The notes under the pieces were generated by a model that was not told the DNA's origin, ran no database searches, and saw nothing but the letters and a program-made list of their open reading frames with translations. Shown in pieces: positions 15,701 through 22,145 of a stretch of 43,650 bases of DNA. Positions within the stretch are counted from its first letter, which is position 1. Each line of letters begins with the position of its first letter. The stretch comes from UBA9715 sp003452695 (GTDB taxonomy: Bacteria; Actinomycetota; Coriobacteriia; Coriobacteriales; Eggerthellaceae), in assembly GCA_946625225.1 (NCBI GenBank), contig CAMOTA010000010.1, forward strand, positions 1 to 43,650, in the 5' to 3' direction. Made by a program: the position numbers and the translations under genes.

Positions 15701-18017
15701 TTACGCAGGTAGTTGGGGGTATCCGGGTCCCTTCGATGAGTGCGATTGCAACGCGAAGGTGACGTTGGCGGAAGGCCGAGAGACCATTCCCGATGCGCTG
15801 TTCATGAATTTTGTCGGGCTTGCTGAAGTGACGATTCCCGCGTCGGTCAACAAGATCGGCTGGAATGCGTTCGCGGATACCCCGAGCCTGAAGAAGATCA
15901 CGATTCCCACGACCGTGACCGAGATCGCCGACAGCGCATTCGCTGGCTCCGGACTGACCGAGATTCTCTTGCCGGATTCGGTGACGACGCTCGGCAGCCA
16001 TGCGTTCGATGGCTGCACCGCGCTTGCCAAGGTCACGCTGCCCTCCACCCTCACCCGCATCGAGGGCTGGCTTTTGCGCAACACCGCCATCACCGAGATC
16101 ACGATTCCCGATCCGGTGAGCTACATCGGCGAGCGGGCGTTCGCCGAATGCGGCACGCTCGCGACGGTAAACTGGGGCAAATCGCTCAAGAGCATGGATT
16201 CGCGCGTGTTCGAGAAGTGCCCCGCGCTGAAATCCGTGAGCATCCCCGGAACGGTTGAGTGGATGGGCGGCGAGGTGTTCATCGACTGCGACGCGCTCAC
16301 CACGGTGACCATTCCGAACACCGTGCGCCAAATTGGCGAGCGGGAGTTCTACGACTGCGACGCGCTTACCACCGTAACGCTTGGAGGCGGCCTCACGCGG
16401 ATACCGAACGAGGCGTTTAGGGACTGCGACGCTCTGGCGACCATCGTGATCCCGCACAACGTTAAGACGATCGGCGAAAACGCCTTCGCCGAGTGCGTTA
16501 AGCTTACGAGCGTCACGATTCCCAAGGCCACGGAGGAGATCGGGGACGGTGCCTTCAGCTATCCGACGAAGATGACCGTCTACGGCGCAACGGGCTCGAC
16601 GGCTCAGACGTGGGCGTCCGAGAAAGGCGCCAAGTTCGTCGCCATCAGCAAGCCTGCGACGAGCGTCACCTTGAACTATACCGAGCTTATGATGTATCTC
16701 TACGATGACGACAGGGAGATATTCCTGGTGCCCGACGTGCAGCCCGCCGATTACACGGACGATACGATGTGGAAGTCGACAGATGAGTCGGTCGTCACGA
16801 TTGGAGAGGACGGGCGTGTCAACATCGAAGGTCTCGGTACGGCGACGATTAAGTTCCTGACGGACGAGCTGACGGCAACGTGCACGGTAAGCGTTGTGAT
16901 GCCTGTGCGCGATGTGAACATGGATCCGCAGACATGCGCAGTCGACTGCGGCGACACGGTGCAGCTTTCGGCGTCTCCTTGGCCGTGGGATGCAGCCGAC
17001 CAGACGCTGGAATGGAGCTCGTCGGACACGACGCTTGCCATCGTGGACCAAACGGGCAAGGTGACAACGCTCGCGCCGGGCGAGGTGACGATCAAGGCAA
17101 CGGCGAAAGACCGCGGCGTGGTATACGGGACCTGCGATATCGCCATCAAGCCGGTAACCGTTGCGACGTCGGTCGACCAGCTCGAAAGCGCGCATGACTA
17201 CGCGAACAACTTCGATGGTGCATGGAAGTACACGCTCGCGGGTGCAACGTCTCTTGATGTCACGTTCGATTCCCGCACGATGCTCGACGAGGACACCGAC
17301 GACTTCCTTTATATATACGACGCCAACGGCGAGGAAGTCGGCCAGTGGCGCGGTGCTGAATTGGCCGGCAAGACTGTGTCGGTTCCCGGCGACACGGTGA
17401 AGATCCGCCTCGTGACCGACAACATGCGCCACGCCTGGGGCTTCAAGGTTACCTCCGTCGTGGCCGGCGGCGGTTTCGGCCCCGAGCCCGTTGAGCCGAC
17501 GGTCATCACCGCCCCGAAGGGGGTGTCCTTCGACTACGACGGGCTCGAGCACACGGGAGTCTATGAGGGCGAGGGGTATTCGCTCTCTGGCACCGTGAAG
17601 GCAACCGCGGGCGGCTCGTACAAGGTGGTCGCGACGCTCGCGGCGGGCTATGTGTGGTCGGACGGCACGACGGCGTCAAAGACCATCACCTGGAAGATCA
17701 ACCCCGCCAAGCAAACCGTGACGTTCAAGGCGCAGTCCAAACCCGTGAAGTATTCCAAGGTCAAGAAGGCAAAGCAATCGGTGGCAATCACCAAGGCCAA
17801 GGCGAAGACGAACCTGACGTACGCGATTTCGAAGGCCCTGAAGGGCAAGAAGAACATGAAGAGTCGTTTCTCCATCGCGTCGAGCACGGGCAAGATCACC
17901 GTCAAGAAGGGCACGCCGAAGGGCACCTACAAAGTCACCGTTAAAGCGACCGCCAAGAAGACCGGCAACTACAAAGCCGCCAATAAGTCCGCCGTCATCA
18001 CCATCAAGATCGCGTGA
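12774..18017 (+). CDS. Giant BspA-like leucine-rich-repeat surface protein with SLH-like, Big_2 and CUB-like domains
   Basis: 1747 residues. After a signal/membrane segment (about 18-48) and an Ala/Asn/Gly-rich stretch comes an SLH-like region (about 78-200, with YFVDIMKATDFGV and FRPDDPATREFAA), which could hold the protein to the wall. A beta-rich domain follows (about 270-620). Residues about 640-1290 are BspA-type repeats (LRR_5) of about 23 residues, pattern I-x-x-x-A-F-x-x-C-x-x-L. Then a Big_2 Ig-like domain pair (about 1300-1460), a CUB-like domain (about 1465-1570), another Ig-like domain and a lysine-rich tail (about 1650-1747) shared with the protein at 28778-32656. BspA proteins bind host or microbial surfaces. 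No LPXTG motif is present. Confidence 0.9.
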   Translation: MNAQKSIKKHLTTLATSMTGIVVGAAVVIVAALFAGVFSGAPQTAFAAGEGAGANANAGANANLTTTELGSQSGSSLTRAEWIARLSETFNMTVEAIEPGEDGEVEYLYPDDYFEDVVHEHPYFVDIMKATDFGVVDTPAGELFRPDDPATREFAAHTLNYCLGFLLDEGASSQYTDDDTAYPTDMQVALNRGWFGNTKVNATTDLSEAEADTMIDDAKAVLADTADFLAETDENGVQLASGSGVKIVPKGTAYTIDATTDEDGDGLPDGFAETATVAISDCPITIAPGDLFAVYNDDLPIAFEAVSVQTLGNVTVISAVDADEDVYATLAYSTEREFDLSQFQEAEGVTTQTFDSLEEAAAAGAETGGFTTQSLAAQGVSYNNGTLSFSASVSPTTITGSITGVKANYAADKKKNRYYLTLSGTAVLTGTIAGQTGDISIPLGGEVIGPIKLSLEAVAYAEGSITVTTSSNFEIGAEYSGGSCRMIKSFKKGESGLSARATAGVMLQAAASAKVTGLTAYARARIGYEADYAYDQYDDGKQPVVCQDFQAYLFAGAAAGISAGFGPLKKSESWKYTVWDANNSPQRMHTHIEDGSTVGWCTRGKHYPHGRFGIRWGHFAGDGSGGGDGPVEYAWYEYELDDAGNATITKYHGNMRALIVPDTVEGHKVVRIGWESFKENGYLTTVVLPEGVTRIDDAAFWGCKALTMATLPAKCTVIGHEAFRDCMTLNTVNIPKNVNEEENNSVFPGCESLSNVSFANGTTFIADNLFSGSGLKEAVIPDTVTRIGRGAYADCTQLRSIRWGKAIAEVGDGAFEGCTALTSVDLPVTLRVLGNQSFKDCASLASVSLPKDMETGEFCGYFPGPFTNCWALKSVRFAEGTTFLAQGLFMDCGLEEIAIPDTVTEIRGQVFDGCTLLKAVHWSQSLTKIDSDAFKNCSALTAAILPDSLTYLGCNAFHNCDALAEIYIPSGMRTGDYAGSWGYPGPFDECDCNAKVTLAEGRETIPDALFMNFVGLAEVTIPASVNKIGWNAFADTPSLKKITIPTTVTEIADSAFAGSGLTEILLPDSVTTLGSHAFDGCTALAKVTLPSTLTRIEGWLLRNTAITEITIPDPVSYIGERAFAECGTLATVNWGKSLKSMDSRVFEKCPALKSVSIPGTVEWMGGEVFIDCDALTTVTIPNTVRQIGEREFYDCDALTTVTLGGGLTRIPNEAFRDCDALATIVIPHNVKTIGENAFAECVKLTSVTIPKATEEIGDGAFSYPTKMTVYGATGSTAQTWASEKGAKFVAISKPATSVTLNYTELMMYLYDDDREIFLVPDVQPADYTDDTMWKSTDESVVTIGEDGRVNIEGLGTATIKFLTDELTATCTVSVVMPVRDVNMDPQTCAVDCGDTVQLSASPWPWDAADQTLEWSSSDTTLAIVDQTGKVTTLAPGEVTIKATAKDRGVVYGTCDIAIKPVTVATSVDQLESAHDYANNFDGAWKYTLAGATSLDVTFDSRTMLDEDTDDFLYIYDANGEEVGQWRGAELAGKTVSVPGDTVKIRLVTDNMRHAWGFKVTSVVAGGGFGPEPVEPTVITAPKGVSFDYDGLEHTGVYEGEGYSLSGTVKATAGGSYKVVATLAAGYVWSDGTTASKTITWKINPAKQTVTFKAQSKPVKYSKVKKAKQSVAITKAKAKTNLTYAISKALKGKKNMKSRFSIASSTGKITVKKGTPKGTYKVTVKATAKKTGNYKAANKSAVITIKIA

Positions 18018-18028
18018 CCAACACACGG

Positions 18029-18068
18029 GGGCGGGGGTATTGTGCTCTCTGCTGCCGAGCCCCCGCCC
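18029..18068 (+). terminator. Hairpin after the BspA-like gene
   Basis: GGGCGGGGG (18029-18037) pairs with CCCCCGCCC (18060-18068) across a 22-base loop, 12 bp after the stop. No strong U-run follows, but the position fits a terminator. Confidence 0.6.
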
Positions 18069-18117
18069 GAGCGTCCATAAAAGCGACGGTGGGTGAAATT
18101 AGCGCCATGTGAGAAAC

Positions 18118-18136
18118 CCACAGGCTATGCCTGTGG
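18118..18136. repeat. Short perfect hairpin (REP- or IS200-end-like)
   Basis: CCACAGGC-TAT-GCCTGTGG, an 8-bp stem with a 3-base loop, preceded by GAGAAA. Small perfect hairpins of this sort occur at the ends of IS200/IS605 elements and in REP sequences; no transposase is adjacent. Confidence 0.4.
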
Positions 18137-18322
18137 TGCGGCAGACGGTTACACCGCAATGCTGACATGAGAATCAGAAAAACGCCATCGCCGTGGCGTC
18201 AATTGGCCTATAGCCCGATACGTAGTGCGGTGATCCGTGACGAAACCTACAGACAAACCTACAGATTTGACCTTTCAGGGCAAGAAAAAAGGCCAACCAA
18301 TTTGACGGTAGACCTGGTGTTT
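18137..18322. other. Intergenic stretch before the tRNA-Arg element
   Basis: No gene recognised. It contains a short tandem (AAACCTACAG twice at about 18244-18266). A 70-codon frame at 18167-18379 runs into the tRNA-derived element and is not believable as a gene. Confidence 0.4.
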
Positions 18323-18343
18323 CTGGCGCGCCCTGTAGGATTC
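18323..18343 (-). repeat. Partial copy of the tRNA-Arg 3' end
   Basis: 21 bp identical to 18511-18531: the acceptor 3' strand, CCA, one flanking base and the T-arm up to the T-loop of tRNA-Arg. It stops within the T-loop (GGATTC) and joins the structured element at 18344. The offset from the intact gene is 188 bp. Confidence 0.85.
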
Positions 18344-18456
18344 CATTTCCGCTTCGCGGAAATAACGGCTCCGCGCTAAAGCGCTCCGCCCGTCGGCCTA
18401 AAAACAGCCCACCGGGCTGTTTTCTTCACGGCCTCCGACCTCACCGGTTCGAATCC
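18344..18456. repeat. tRNA-linked structured element, copy A
   Basis: 113 bp, matching copy B (19787-19897). Hairpin 1: TTTCCGC-TTC-GCGGAAA (18346-18362). Hairpin 2: GCGC-TAAA-GCGC (18373-18384). Hairpin 3: AAAACAGCCC-ACC-GGGCTGTTTT (18401-18423), which has the form of a bidirectional terminator. An outer stem, GTCGG (18392-18396) with CCGAC (18435-18439), encloses hairpin 3. It ends in GGTTCGAATCC, a T-arm in the opposite orientation to the one at its left edge. Confidence 0.8.
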
Positions 18457-18463
18457 AACGACA

Positions 18464-18501
18464 CGCTCGGAAATGAAAGAACCCCGCGGGTGCGGGGTCG
18501 T
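18464..18501 (-). terminator. Probable tRNA-Arg terminator (38-bp repeat, copy 2)
   Basis: On the minus strand the stem CCCCGC-ACCC-GCGGGG is followed by TTCTTTC and lies 10 bp after the CCA of tRNA-Arg. Identical over 38 bp to 12559-12596. Confidence 0.7.
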
Positions 18502-18511
18502 GGAATCAAGC

Positions 18512-18588
18512 TGGCGCGCCCTGTAGGATTCGAACCTACGACGCCCTGATTCGTAGTCAGGTCCTCTATCCAGCTGAGGTAAGGGCGC
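18512..18588 (-). tRNA. tRNA-Arg (anticodon ACG)
   Basis: 77 nt including encoded CCA. Acceptor GCGCCCT pairs with AGGGCGC; D-stem CCTC/GAGG; anticodon stem CCTGA/TCAGG with loop CTACGAA (anticodon ACG, 18552-18554 on the complement); T-stem GTAGG/CCTAC with loop TTCGAAT. All stems are perfect. ACG is read as ICG after A34 deamination by TadA, whose gene lies nearby at 20102. Confidence 0.95.
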
Positions 18589-18669
18589 GCGTGAACAGCA
18601 ACGGATATTCTGCATCATGCAATTCTGCGTGTCAACAACCAGTTTGGCGCTCATCACGGAATATTCAAA

Positions 18670-18739
18670 CGTTGGCTTTCGCGGTTTTCGGGTCGCGGTT
18701 TTCGGGGCCTCGCCGTCGGCCCGGCCGCGAGAGCCAACG
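18670..18739 (-). terminator. Long inverted repeat downstream of the transaminase gene
   Basis: Arms 18670-18684 and 18725-18739 (CGTTGGCT and AGCCAACG, then TCGCGG/CCGCGA) are almost perfect over 15 bp. The 40-base centre contains a 14-bp tandem repeat (TCGCGGTTTTCGGG twice, about 18679-18706). It lies about 110 bp after the minus-strand stop at 18848, so it may be its terminator. Confidence 0.45.
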
Positions 18740-18847
18740 GTGCCACTTGCCGAAGCGCGACGATGCTTTGCGCCGGAAGCAATGCTCTGCTCGTAAAAGG
18801 CAAGCTAGACCATGCGAAACGGCGCGGTGCTTCGTGCGCGCGACGTC

Positions 18848-19714
18848 TTACTCAAAAAGCTCGGCCGGGTCTATTCCCATGTAGTCCTGAAACTCGTTGC
18901 AGAGAGAGCGGCGCAGGAGGGCGAGCGTTTCGGGGTCGTGGCCGCCGATGGGCTGCCCATCGATTTCGCATACGGGCGAGCAGAAATGGGACGACGACGT
19001 GACGATGGCCTCGTCGGCGTCGGCAAGCTGCTGCAGGGTGAAGGCGCGCTCGACAACCGGCACGCTTTCGCGATAGCACGCTTGTATAAGGTGCGTCTTG
19101 GCAATACCGCGCAGGATGAGTTCGTCGTTCGGGTGCGAGTACAGGATGCCGTCTTTCAGGATGGAGATGTTGGAATGGGCGCACTCGGTTACCACGCCGT
19201 CGCGGTGCAGCACCGCTTCGTCGGCACCTGCTTCCGCTGCGGCCTGCGAATAGGCTACGGCGGGAAGCAGGTTCAACGTCTTCACGAAGCCGTATTGGAA
19301 GCGCCGGTCTTCCAGCGTGATCAGCTTCAGGCGATTCTGCGGATCGCCCAATGCTTCAGGGCTTATAAGCACCCAGAGCTTGCCGGGCAAGTCGGGGTGG
19401 TAGTTGTGCGCACGCACGCCGTCGAATCCGCGCGTTACCTGCCAATAGACGAAATGACAGGGCCCTTCCACCTGGCCGAGCAGGTCGGTCAGCAGCTCGC
19501 CGAGCCCTTCGCGGGCTAGGGGCACGTTAATGCCGAAAGCTGCGGCGCTGGAATAGAAGCGGTCCAGGTGGTCTTCAAGCAGGTACACCTTGCCGTTGGC
19601 GCCCATGGTGGCGTCGTATACGCCGTCGCCGAAGAAGTGCGAGCGGTCGTTGAAGGGAACGGTCAGCTCGTCGGGCGACCCGACGGCGCCATCGTAGTAT
19701 GCAATGCTTTTCAT
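18848..19714 (-). CDS. dat: D-amino-acid transaminase (class IV PLP aminotransferase)
   Basis: 288 residues from ATG 19714, which follows AAAGGAG by 8 bases; an open frame runs further upstream, but only through the tRNA-linked repeat. Fold type IV aminotransferase: FGDGVYD at 28-34, catalytic Lys145 in YGFVKTLNLL, Glu177 in VVTECAHSNI, and a late IVTSSS loop. Lys145 and Glu177 fall at the same numbers as in the Bacillus D-amino-acid transaminase, which favours that over branched-chain aminotransferase or aminodeoxychorismate lyase. It would interconvert D-alanine and D-glutamate for peptidoglycan. Substrate specificity is inferred. Confidence 0.85.
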   Translation of the reverse strand: MKSIAYYDGAVGSPDELTVPFNDRSHFFGDGVYDATMGANGKVYLLEDHLDRFYSSAAAFGINVPLAREGLGELLTDLLGQVEGPCHFVYWQVTRGFDGVRAHNYHPDLPGKLWVLISPEALGDPQNRLKLITLEDRRFQYGFVKTLNLLPAVAYSQAAAEAGADEAVLHRDGVVTECAHSNISILKDGILYSHPNDELILRGIAKTHLIQACYRESVPVVERAFTLQQLADADEAIVTSSSHFCSPVCEIDGQPIGGHDPETLALLRRSLCNEFQDYMGIDPAELFE

Positions 19715-19737
19715 GCGCAATGCTCCTTTTATAACAA

Positions 19738-19756
19738 GTGCCCCTGTTCGGGGCAC
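19738..19756. terminator. Perfect hairpin in the leader of the transaminase gene
   Basis: GTGCCCC-TGTTC-GGGGCAC, a 7-bp stem 24 bp upstream of the ATG. It follows the partial tRNA-Ser copy and may terminate read-through from the tRNA locus or shape the mRNA leader. The ribosome site lies outside the stem. Confidence 0.4.
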
Positions 19757-19786
19757 GATTATCAACTGGCGGAGGAAGTAGGATTC
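19753..19786 (-). repeat. Partial copy of the tRNA-Ser 3' end and flank
   Basis: 34 bp identical to 19935-19968. It includes the acceptor 3' strand, CCA, the T-arm up to the T-loop, and 14 bp of the flank downstream of tRNA-Ser. It breaks in the T-loop at the same base (GGATTC) as the tRNA-Arg partial copy. Offset 182 bp. Confidence 0.88.
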
Positions 19787-19897
19787 CATTTCCGCTTCGC
19801 GGAAACAACGTCTCGGGCTTGCGCCCTCGACCGAAACGCTAAAAACAGTCCACAGGACTGTTTTCTTCACGCGTTTCCACCTCATCAGTTCGAATCC
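19787..19897. repeat. tRNA-linked structured element, copy B
   Basis: 111 bp, homologous to copy A (18344-18456). Hairpin 1 TTTCCGC-TTC-GCGGAAA is unchanged. Hairpin 2 is GGGC-TTGC-GCCC (19815-19826). Hairpin 3 is AAAACAGTCC-ACA-GGACTGTTTT (19842-19864), with a C:G to T:A change against copy A made on both arms. The outer stem is GAAACGC/GCGTTTC (19833-19839, 19871-19877), different in sequence from copy A but still paired. It ends in AGTTCGAATCC. Confidence 0.8.
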
Positions 19898-19948
19898 TAC
19901 CGATTCAACCCCCTATGCAGTGCGTCATCTCGGCGCACGATTATCAAC

Positions 19949-20036
19949 TGGCGGAGGAAGTAGGATTCGAACCCACGGAACCTTGCGGCTCAACAGTTTT
20001 CAAGACTGCCGCCTTCAACCACTCGGCCATTCCTCC
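19949..20036 (-). tRNA. tRNA-Ser (anticodon TGA)
   Basis: 88 nt including encoded CCA. Acceptor GGAGGAA pairs with TTCCTCC; the anticodon loop reads CTTGAAA (anticodon TGA); the long variable arm (GAGCCGCAAGGTTCC region) is typical of class II serine tRNAs; T-arm with GTTCGAATCC. Its 3' end is repeated 182 bp downstream. Confidence 0.95.
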
Positions 20037-20089
20037 TTTTGCGAGTTAACAGTATAGATGATTATTCAAGGGCGGTACGAGAATCATTT

Positions 20090-20095
20090 TATAAT
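20090..20095 (+). promoter_or_regulatory. TATAAT -10 element placed for a leaderless tadA mRNA
   Basis: TATAAT ends 6 bp before the ATG at 20102, so the expected transcription start falls on or beside the start codon. No Shine-Dalgarno sequence precedes the ATG. A -35 is not clear (TTCAAG 20065-20070 at 19 bp is the best candidate). Confidence 0.55.
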
Positions 20096-20101
20096 TGGAA
20101 C

Positions 20102-20590
20102 ATGGATGACGAAGCGTACATGCGCATGGCGCTGGAAGAGGCGCGCAAGGCCGGCGCGATGGGCGAGGTGCCCATCGGCGCGGTAGTCGTGTTCGAACCC
20201 ATCGACCCGGCAACGCGGCGTTCGACGGCCGAGCCGTGCGTTATCGCGCGGGCGGGCAACCGGCGTGAACGGGCGAAGGACCCTGCGGGCCATGCCGAAT
20301 TCGTCGCCTTGCTCGAAGCGTCGCGCGCATTGGACGCTTGGCGGCTGACAGATTGCACGGTGTATGTAACGCTGGAGCCGTGTATCATGTGCGCGGGCCT
20401 CATGCACCAAGCCCGCATCCGACGTTGCGTGTATGGCGCGCCCGACCAGAAGGCGGGGGCGCTGGGCACGTTGTATCGAATTCATGCCGACGACCGCCTG
20501 AACCATACGTTCGAGGCGACGCCCGGCGTCCTGCAAGACGAATGCGTGGAGCTGCTGCGCAGCTTCTTCGTGGCAAGAAGGAAGAAATGA
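20102..20590 (+). CDS. tadA: tRNA-specific adenosine deaminase TadA
   Basis: 162 residues from ATG 20102. CDA-fold deaminase: HAE at 64-66 (zinc ligand and proton shuttle) and PCIMC at 93-97 (two zinc ligands), followed by MHQARIRRCVYG. The enzyme converts A34 of tRNA-Arg(ACG) to inosine; that tRNA is encoded at 18512-18588. Residues about 32-48 (EPIDPATRRSTAEPCVI) form an insertion relative to the usual hairpin between the first strands. The ispE start overlaps the stop (ATGA), so the two genes form an operon. The mRNA is probably leaderless. Cytosine/guanine deaminase is the alternative but the length and motifs favour TadA. Confidence 0.9.
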   Translation: MDDEAYMRMALEEARKAGAMGEVPIGAVVVFEPIDPATRRSTAEPCVIARAGNRRERAKDPAGHAEFVALLEASRALDAWRLTDCTVYVTLEPCIMCAGLMHQARIRRCVYGAPDQKAGALGTLYRIHADDRLNHTFEATPGVLQDECVELLRSFFVARRKK

Positions 20591-21573
20591 TAGGGAACGG
20601 CAACGATATCGCAACCGATATAACGGCCGATGCCCGTGCGCTCCAGGAACGCGACGAATTCCGGGCGCAGGGCTGGCTGAAGATAATGGCTCCCGCCAAG
20701 GTGAACCTGCACCTTGCCATCGGCGCGCGCAGGCCCGATGGCTATCATGAAGCGGCAACGGTCATGCAGGCCATGAACTTGCACGATGTCGTGTACATGC
20801 GCCGTGCGGTGCCGGGCGCGGAAAACGCGAGAAAGCCAGTTGTCCGCATGGTGTCGTGCGGAGACGTCGTGGCGCCCGAATTGGATTCGCGCGACAACAT
20901 TGCAGCCAAGGCCATCGAGGCCCTGGCGGACTGCGTTGGACGCGCGGACAGGGGAGTCGAGGTCCGCATAGAAAAGAACATCCCCGCCGAAGGCGGTCTG
21001 GGCGGCGGATCGTCGGATGCGGCCGCGGCGCTGGTGGGCGCGGCTCGGCTCTGGGGCCTTGCGCCCGACGATGCCGCTATCGAACGGGCGGCGCGCGGCT
21101 TGGGCAGCGACGTGGCGTTCTTCCTGCATGGCGGCTGCTCGTATTACGAGGGCACGGGCGAAGTGTTCGTGCATGCGCTGCAGCCCTCGAAGCGTGCGGT
21201 TGCCCTGGTGAAGCCAGCAGGGGGCGTGTCGACTGGGCAAGCCTATCGCACGTTCGACGAGGCGCCCGCTGCGGTGCCCGCCGAGGCGGCGCAGCTGGCA
21301 GCATCGGCCGAGCGGGCAGACGACGTGGCCCTGTTCAACAACCTGGCATCGGCATCCGAGGTGCTCAGGCCCGAATTGGGCGATATTCGTCGCTGGCTGG
21401 CGGGCCAGCCGGGCGTGCAGGGCGCGTTGCTCTGCGGCAGCGGCGCCACCACATTCGCCGTGTGCGATGGCTTTGCCGCGGCAAGCGCCATCGTCGCCGA
21501 GGCGCGCAAGAAAGGATACTGGGCGCGCGCGACCTCCTTCGGGTCGGCACGCGCTATGATAGTTGCGGAATAA
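20587..21573 (+). CDS. ispE: 4-diphosphocytidyl-2-C-methyl-D-erythritol kinase IspE
   Basis: 328 residues; ATG 20587 has AAGGAAG upstream and overlaps the tadA stop. GHMP kinase fold: PAKVNLHL (36-43, with Lys38), GYHE (52-55), the phosphate-binding loop PAEGGLGGGSSDAAAA (133-148, Asp144) and a late LCGSGAT loop. It phosphorylates CDP-methylerythritol in the non-mevalonate isoprenoid pathway. An N-terminal extension of about 30 residues precedes the usual start at MAPAKVN; Met34 is therefore an alternative start. Confidence 0.9.
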   Translation: MIGNGNDIATDITADARALQERDEFRAQGWLKIMAPAKVNLHLAIGARRPDGYHEAATVMQAMNLHDVVYMRRAVPGAENARKPVVRMVSCGDVVAPELDSRDNIAAKAIEALADCVGRADRGVEVRIEKNIPAEGGLGGGSSDAAAALVGAARLWGLAPDDAAIERAARGLGSDVAFFLHGGCSYYEGTGEVFVHALQPSKRAVALVKPAGGVSTGQAYRTFDEAPAAVPAEAAQLAASAERADDVALFNNLASASEVLRPELGDIRRWLAGQPGVQGALLCGSGATTFAVCDGFAAASAIVAEARKKGYWARATSFGSARAMIVAE

Positions 21574-21611
21574 GGAAGAAGCCGCCCCGTGGCGGTGGAA
21601 TGGAGCTGCGC

Positions 21612-22037
21612 ATGATTTGGCTATATCGCATCCTCCCGCTGCTGGTGTTGCTGGTGGTGGTGGCGGCCGTGGTCTACGTCATCATGTCGTTTCGCTATTC
21701 GTCCGAACGCGCCAAGGCCGTGCTTATCACCGTGTTCACCTGGCTTTTCTCCGCTCTGTCGGTGGTTTTCGCATTGAGCACCCTGTATGCTCTGTTCGAA
21801 CACAACCAAGCGGTCATCGAGCTTGCGGGAAGCTGTCTGGCGGTCACGATCATCGGGCTTGTCATCACGCGTATCTGCAATCGCGTGTTTCGCAAGAATC
21901 ACCCGCACTATGGCGAGGACGTGGCGAAGGCGACCATCGTGAACGAATCCATATCCAGCCGTTTCGCCGCGGCGTTTCGCCGGGCGTTCGGCGAGGCCAT
22001 GCGCGATACCTTCGATCCGCGCCGCAATCGAAAATGA
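21612..22037 (+). CDS. Small conserved-looking membrane protein, unknown function
   Basis: 141 residues from ATG 21612 (GGAG at 21602-21605); ATG 21600 in the same frame is possible. Two or three membrane segments (about 4-24, 36-58, 66-90) are followed by a basic cytoplasmic tail ending in RRNRK. I recognise no family motif. It lies 38 bp after ispE and is probably in that operon; the hairpin overlapping its stop ends the unit. Confidence 0.65.
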   Translation: MIWLYRILPLLVLLVVVAAVVYVIMSFRYSSERAKAVLITVFTWLFSALSVVFALSTLYALFEHNQAVIELAGSCLAVTIIGLVITRICNRVFRKNHPHYGEDVAKATIVNESISSRFAAAFRRAFGEAMRDTFDPRRNRK

Positions 22038-22063
22038 TGCATTTCCTCCGAGGTAATGCATCA
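22035..22063 (+). terminator. Perfect hairpin overlapping the stop codon
   Basis: TGATGCATT pairs with AATGCATCA, and inside it CCTC pairs with GAGG around a single C. The stem begins on the TGA of the membrane-protein gene. TCATTCGCG follows, so there is no real U-run. Confidence 0.6.
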
Positions 22064-22145
22064 TTCGCGAAGCGGGAACGCGCTAGAATGGCCCGGCGGG
22101 AGAAATTCAATCGATAATGCGGCACGAAAGAGAAGAGGACGCGCC

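Noticed and set aside
14181..17552. 1123-codon antisense frame inside the BspA-like gene (also 25330-27564 and 30329-33346)
   Set aside because: Repeat-rich, high-GC coding DNA leaves the opposite strand open. These frames have no ribosome site and a skewed Arg/Ala/Gly composition, and they follow the repeat period of the sense gene.
18376..18657. Minus-strand 93-codon frame across tRNA-Arg and element A
   Set aside because: It translates a tRNA gene and hairpins; not a protein gene. The parallel frame over element B has the same cause.
19715..19885. N-terminal extension of the transaminase gene
   Set aside because: The frame stays open through the tRNA-Ser partial copy and structured element, but AAAGGAG stands just before ATG 19714 and the family begins there.
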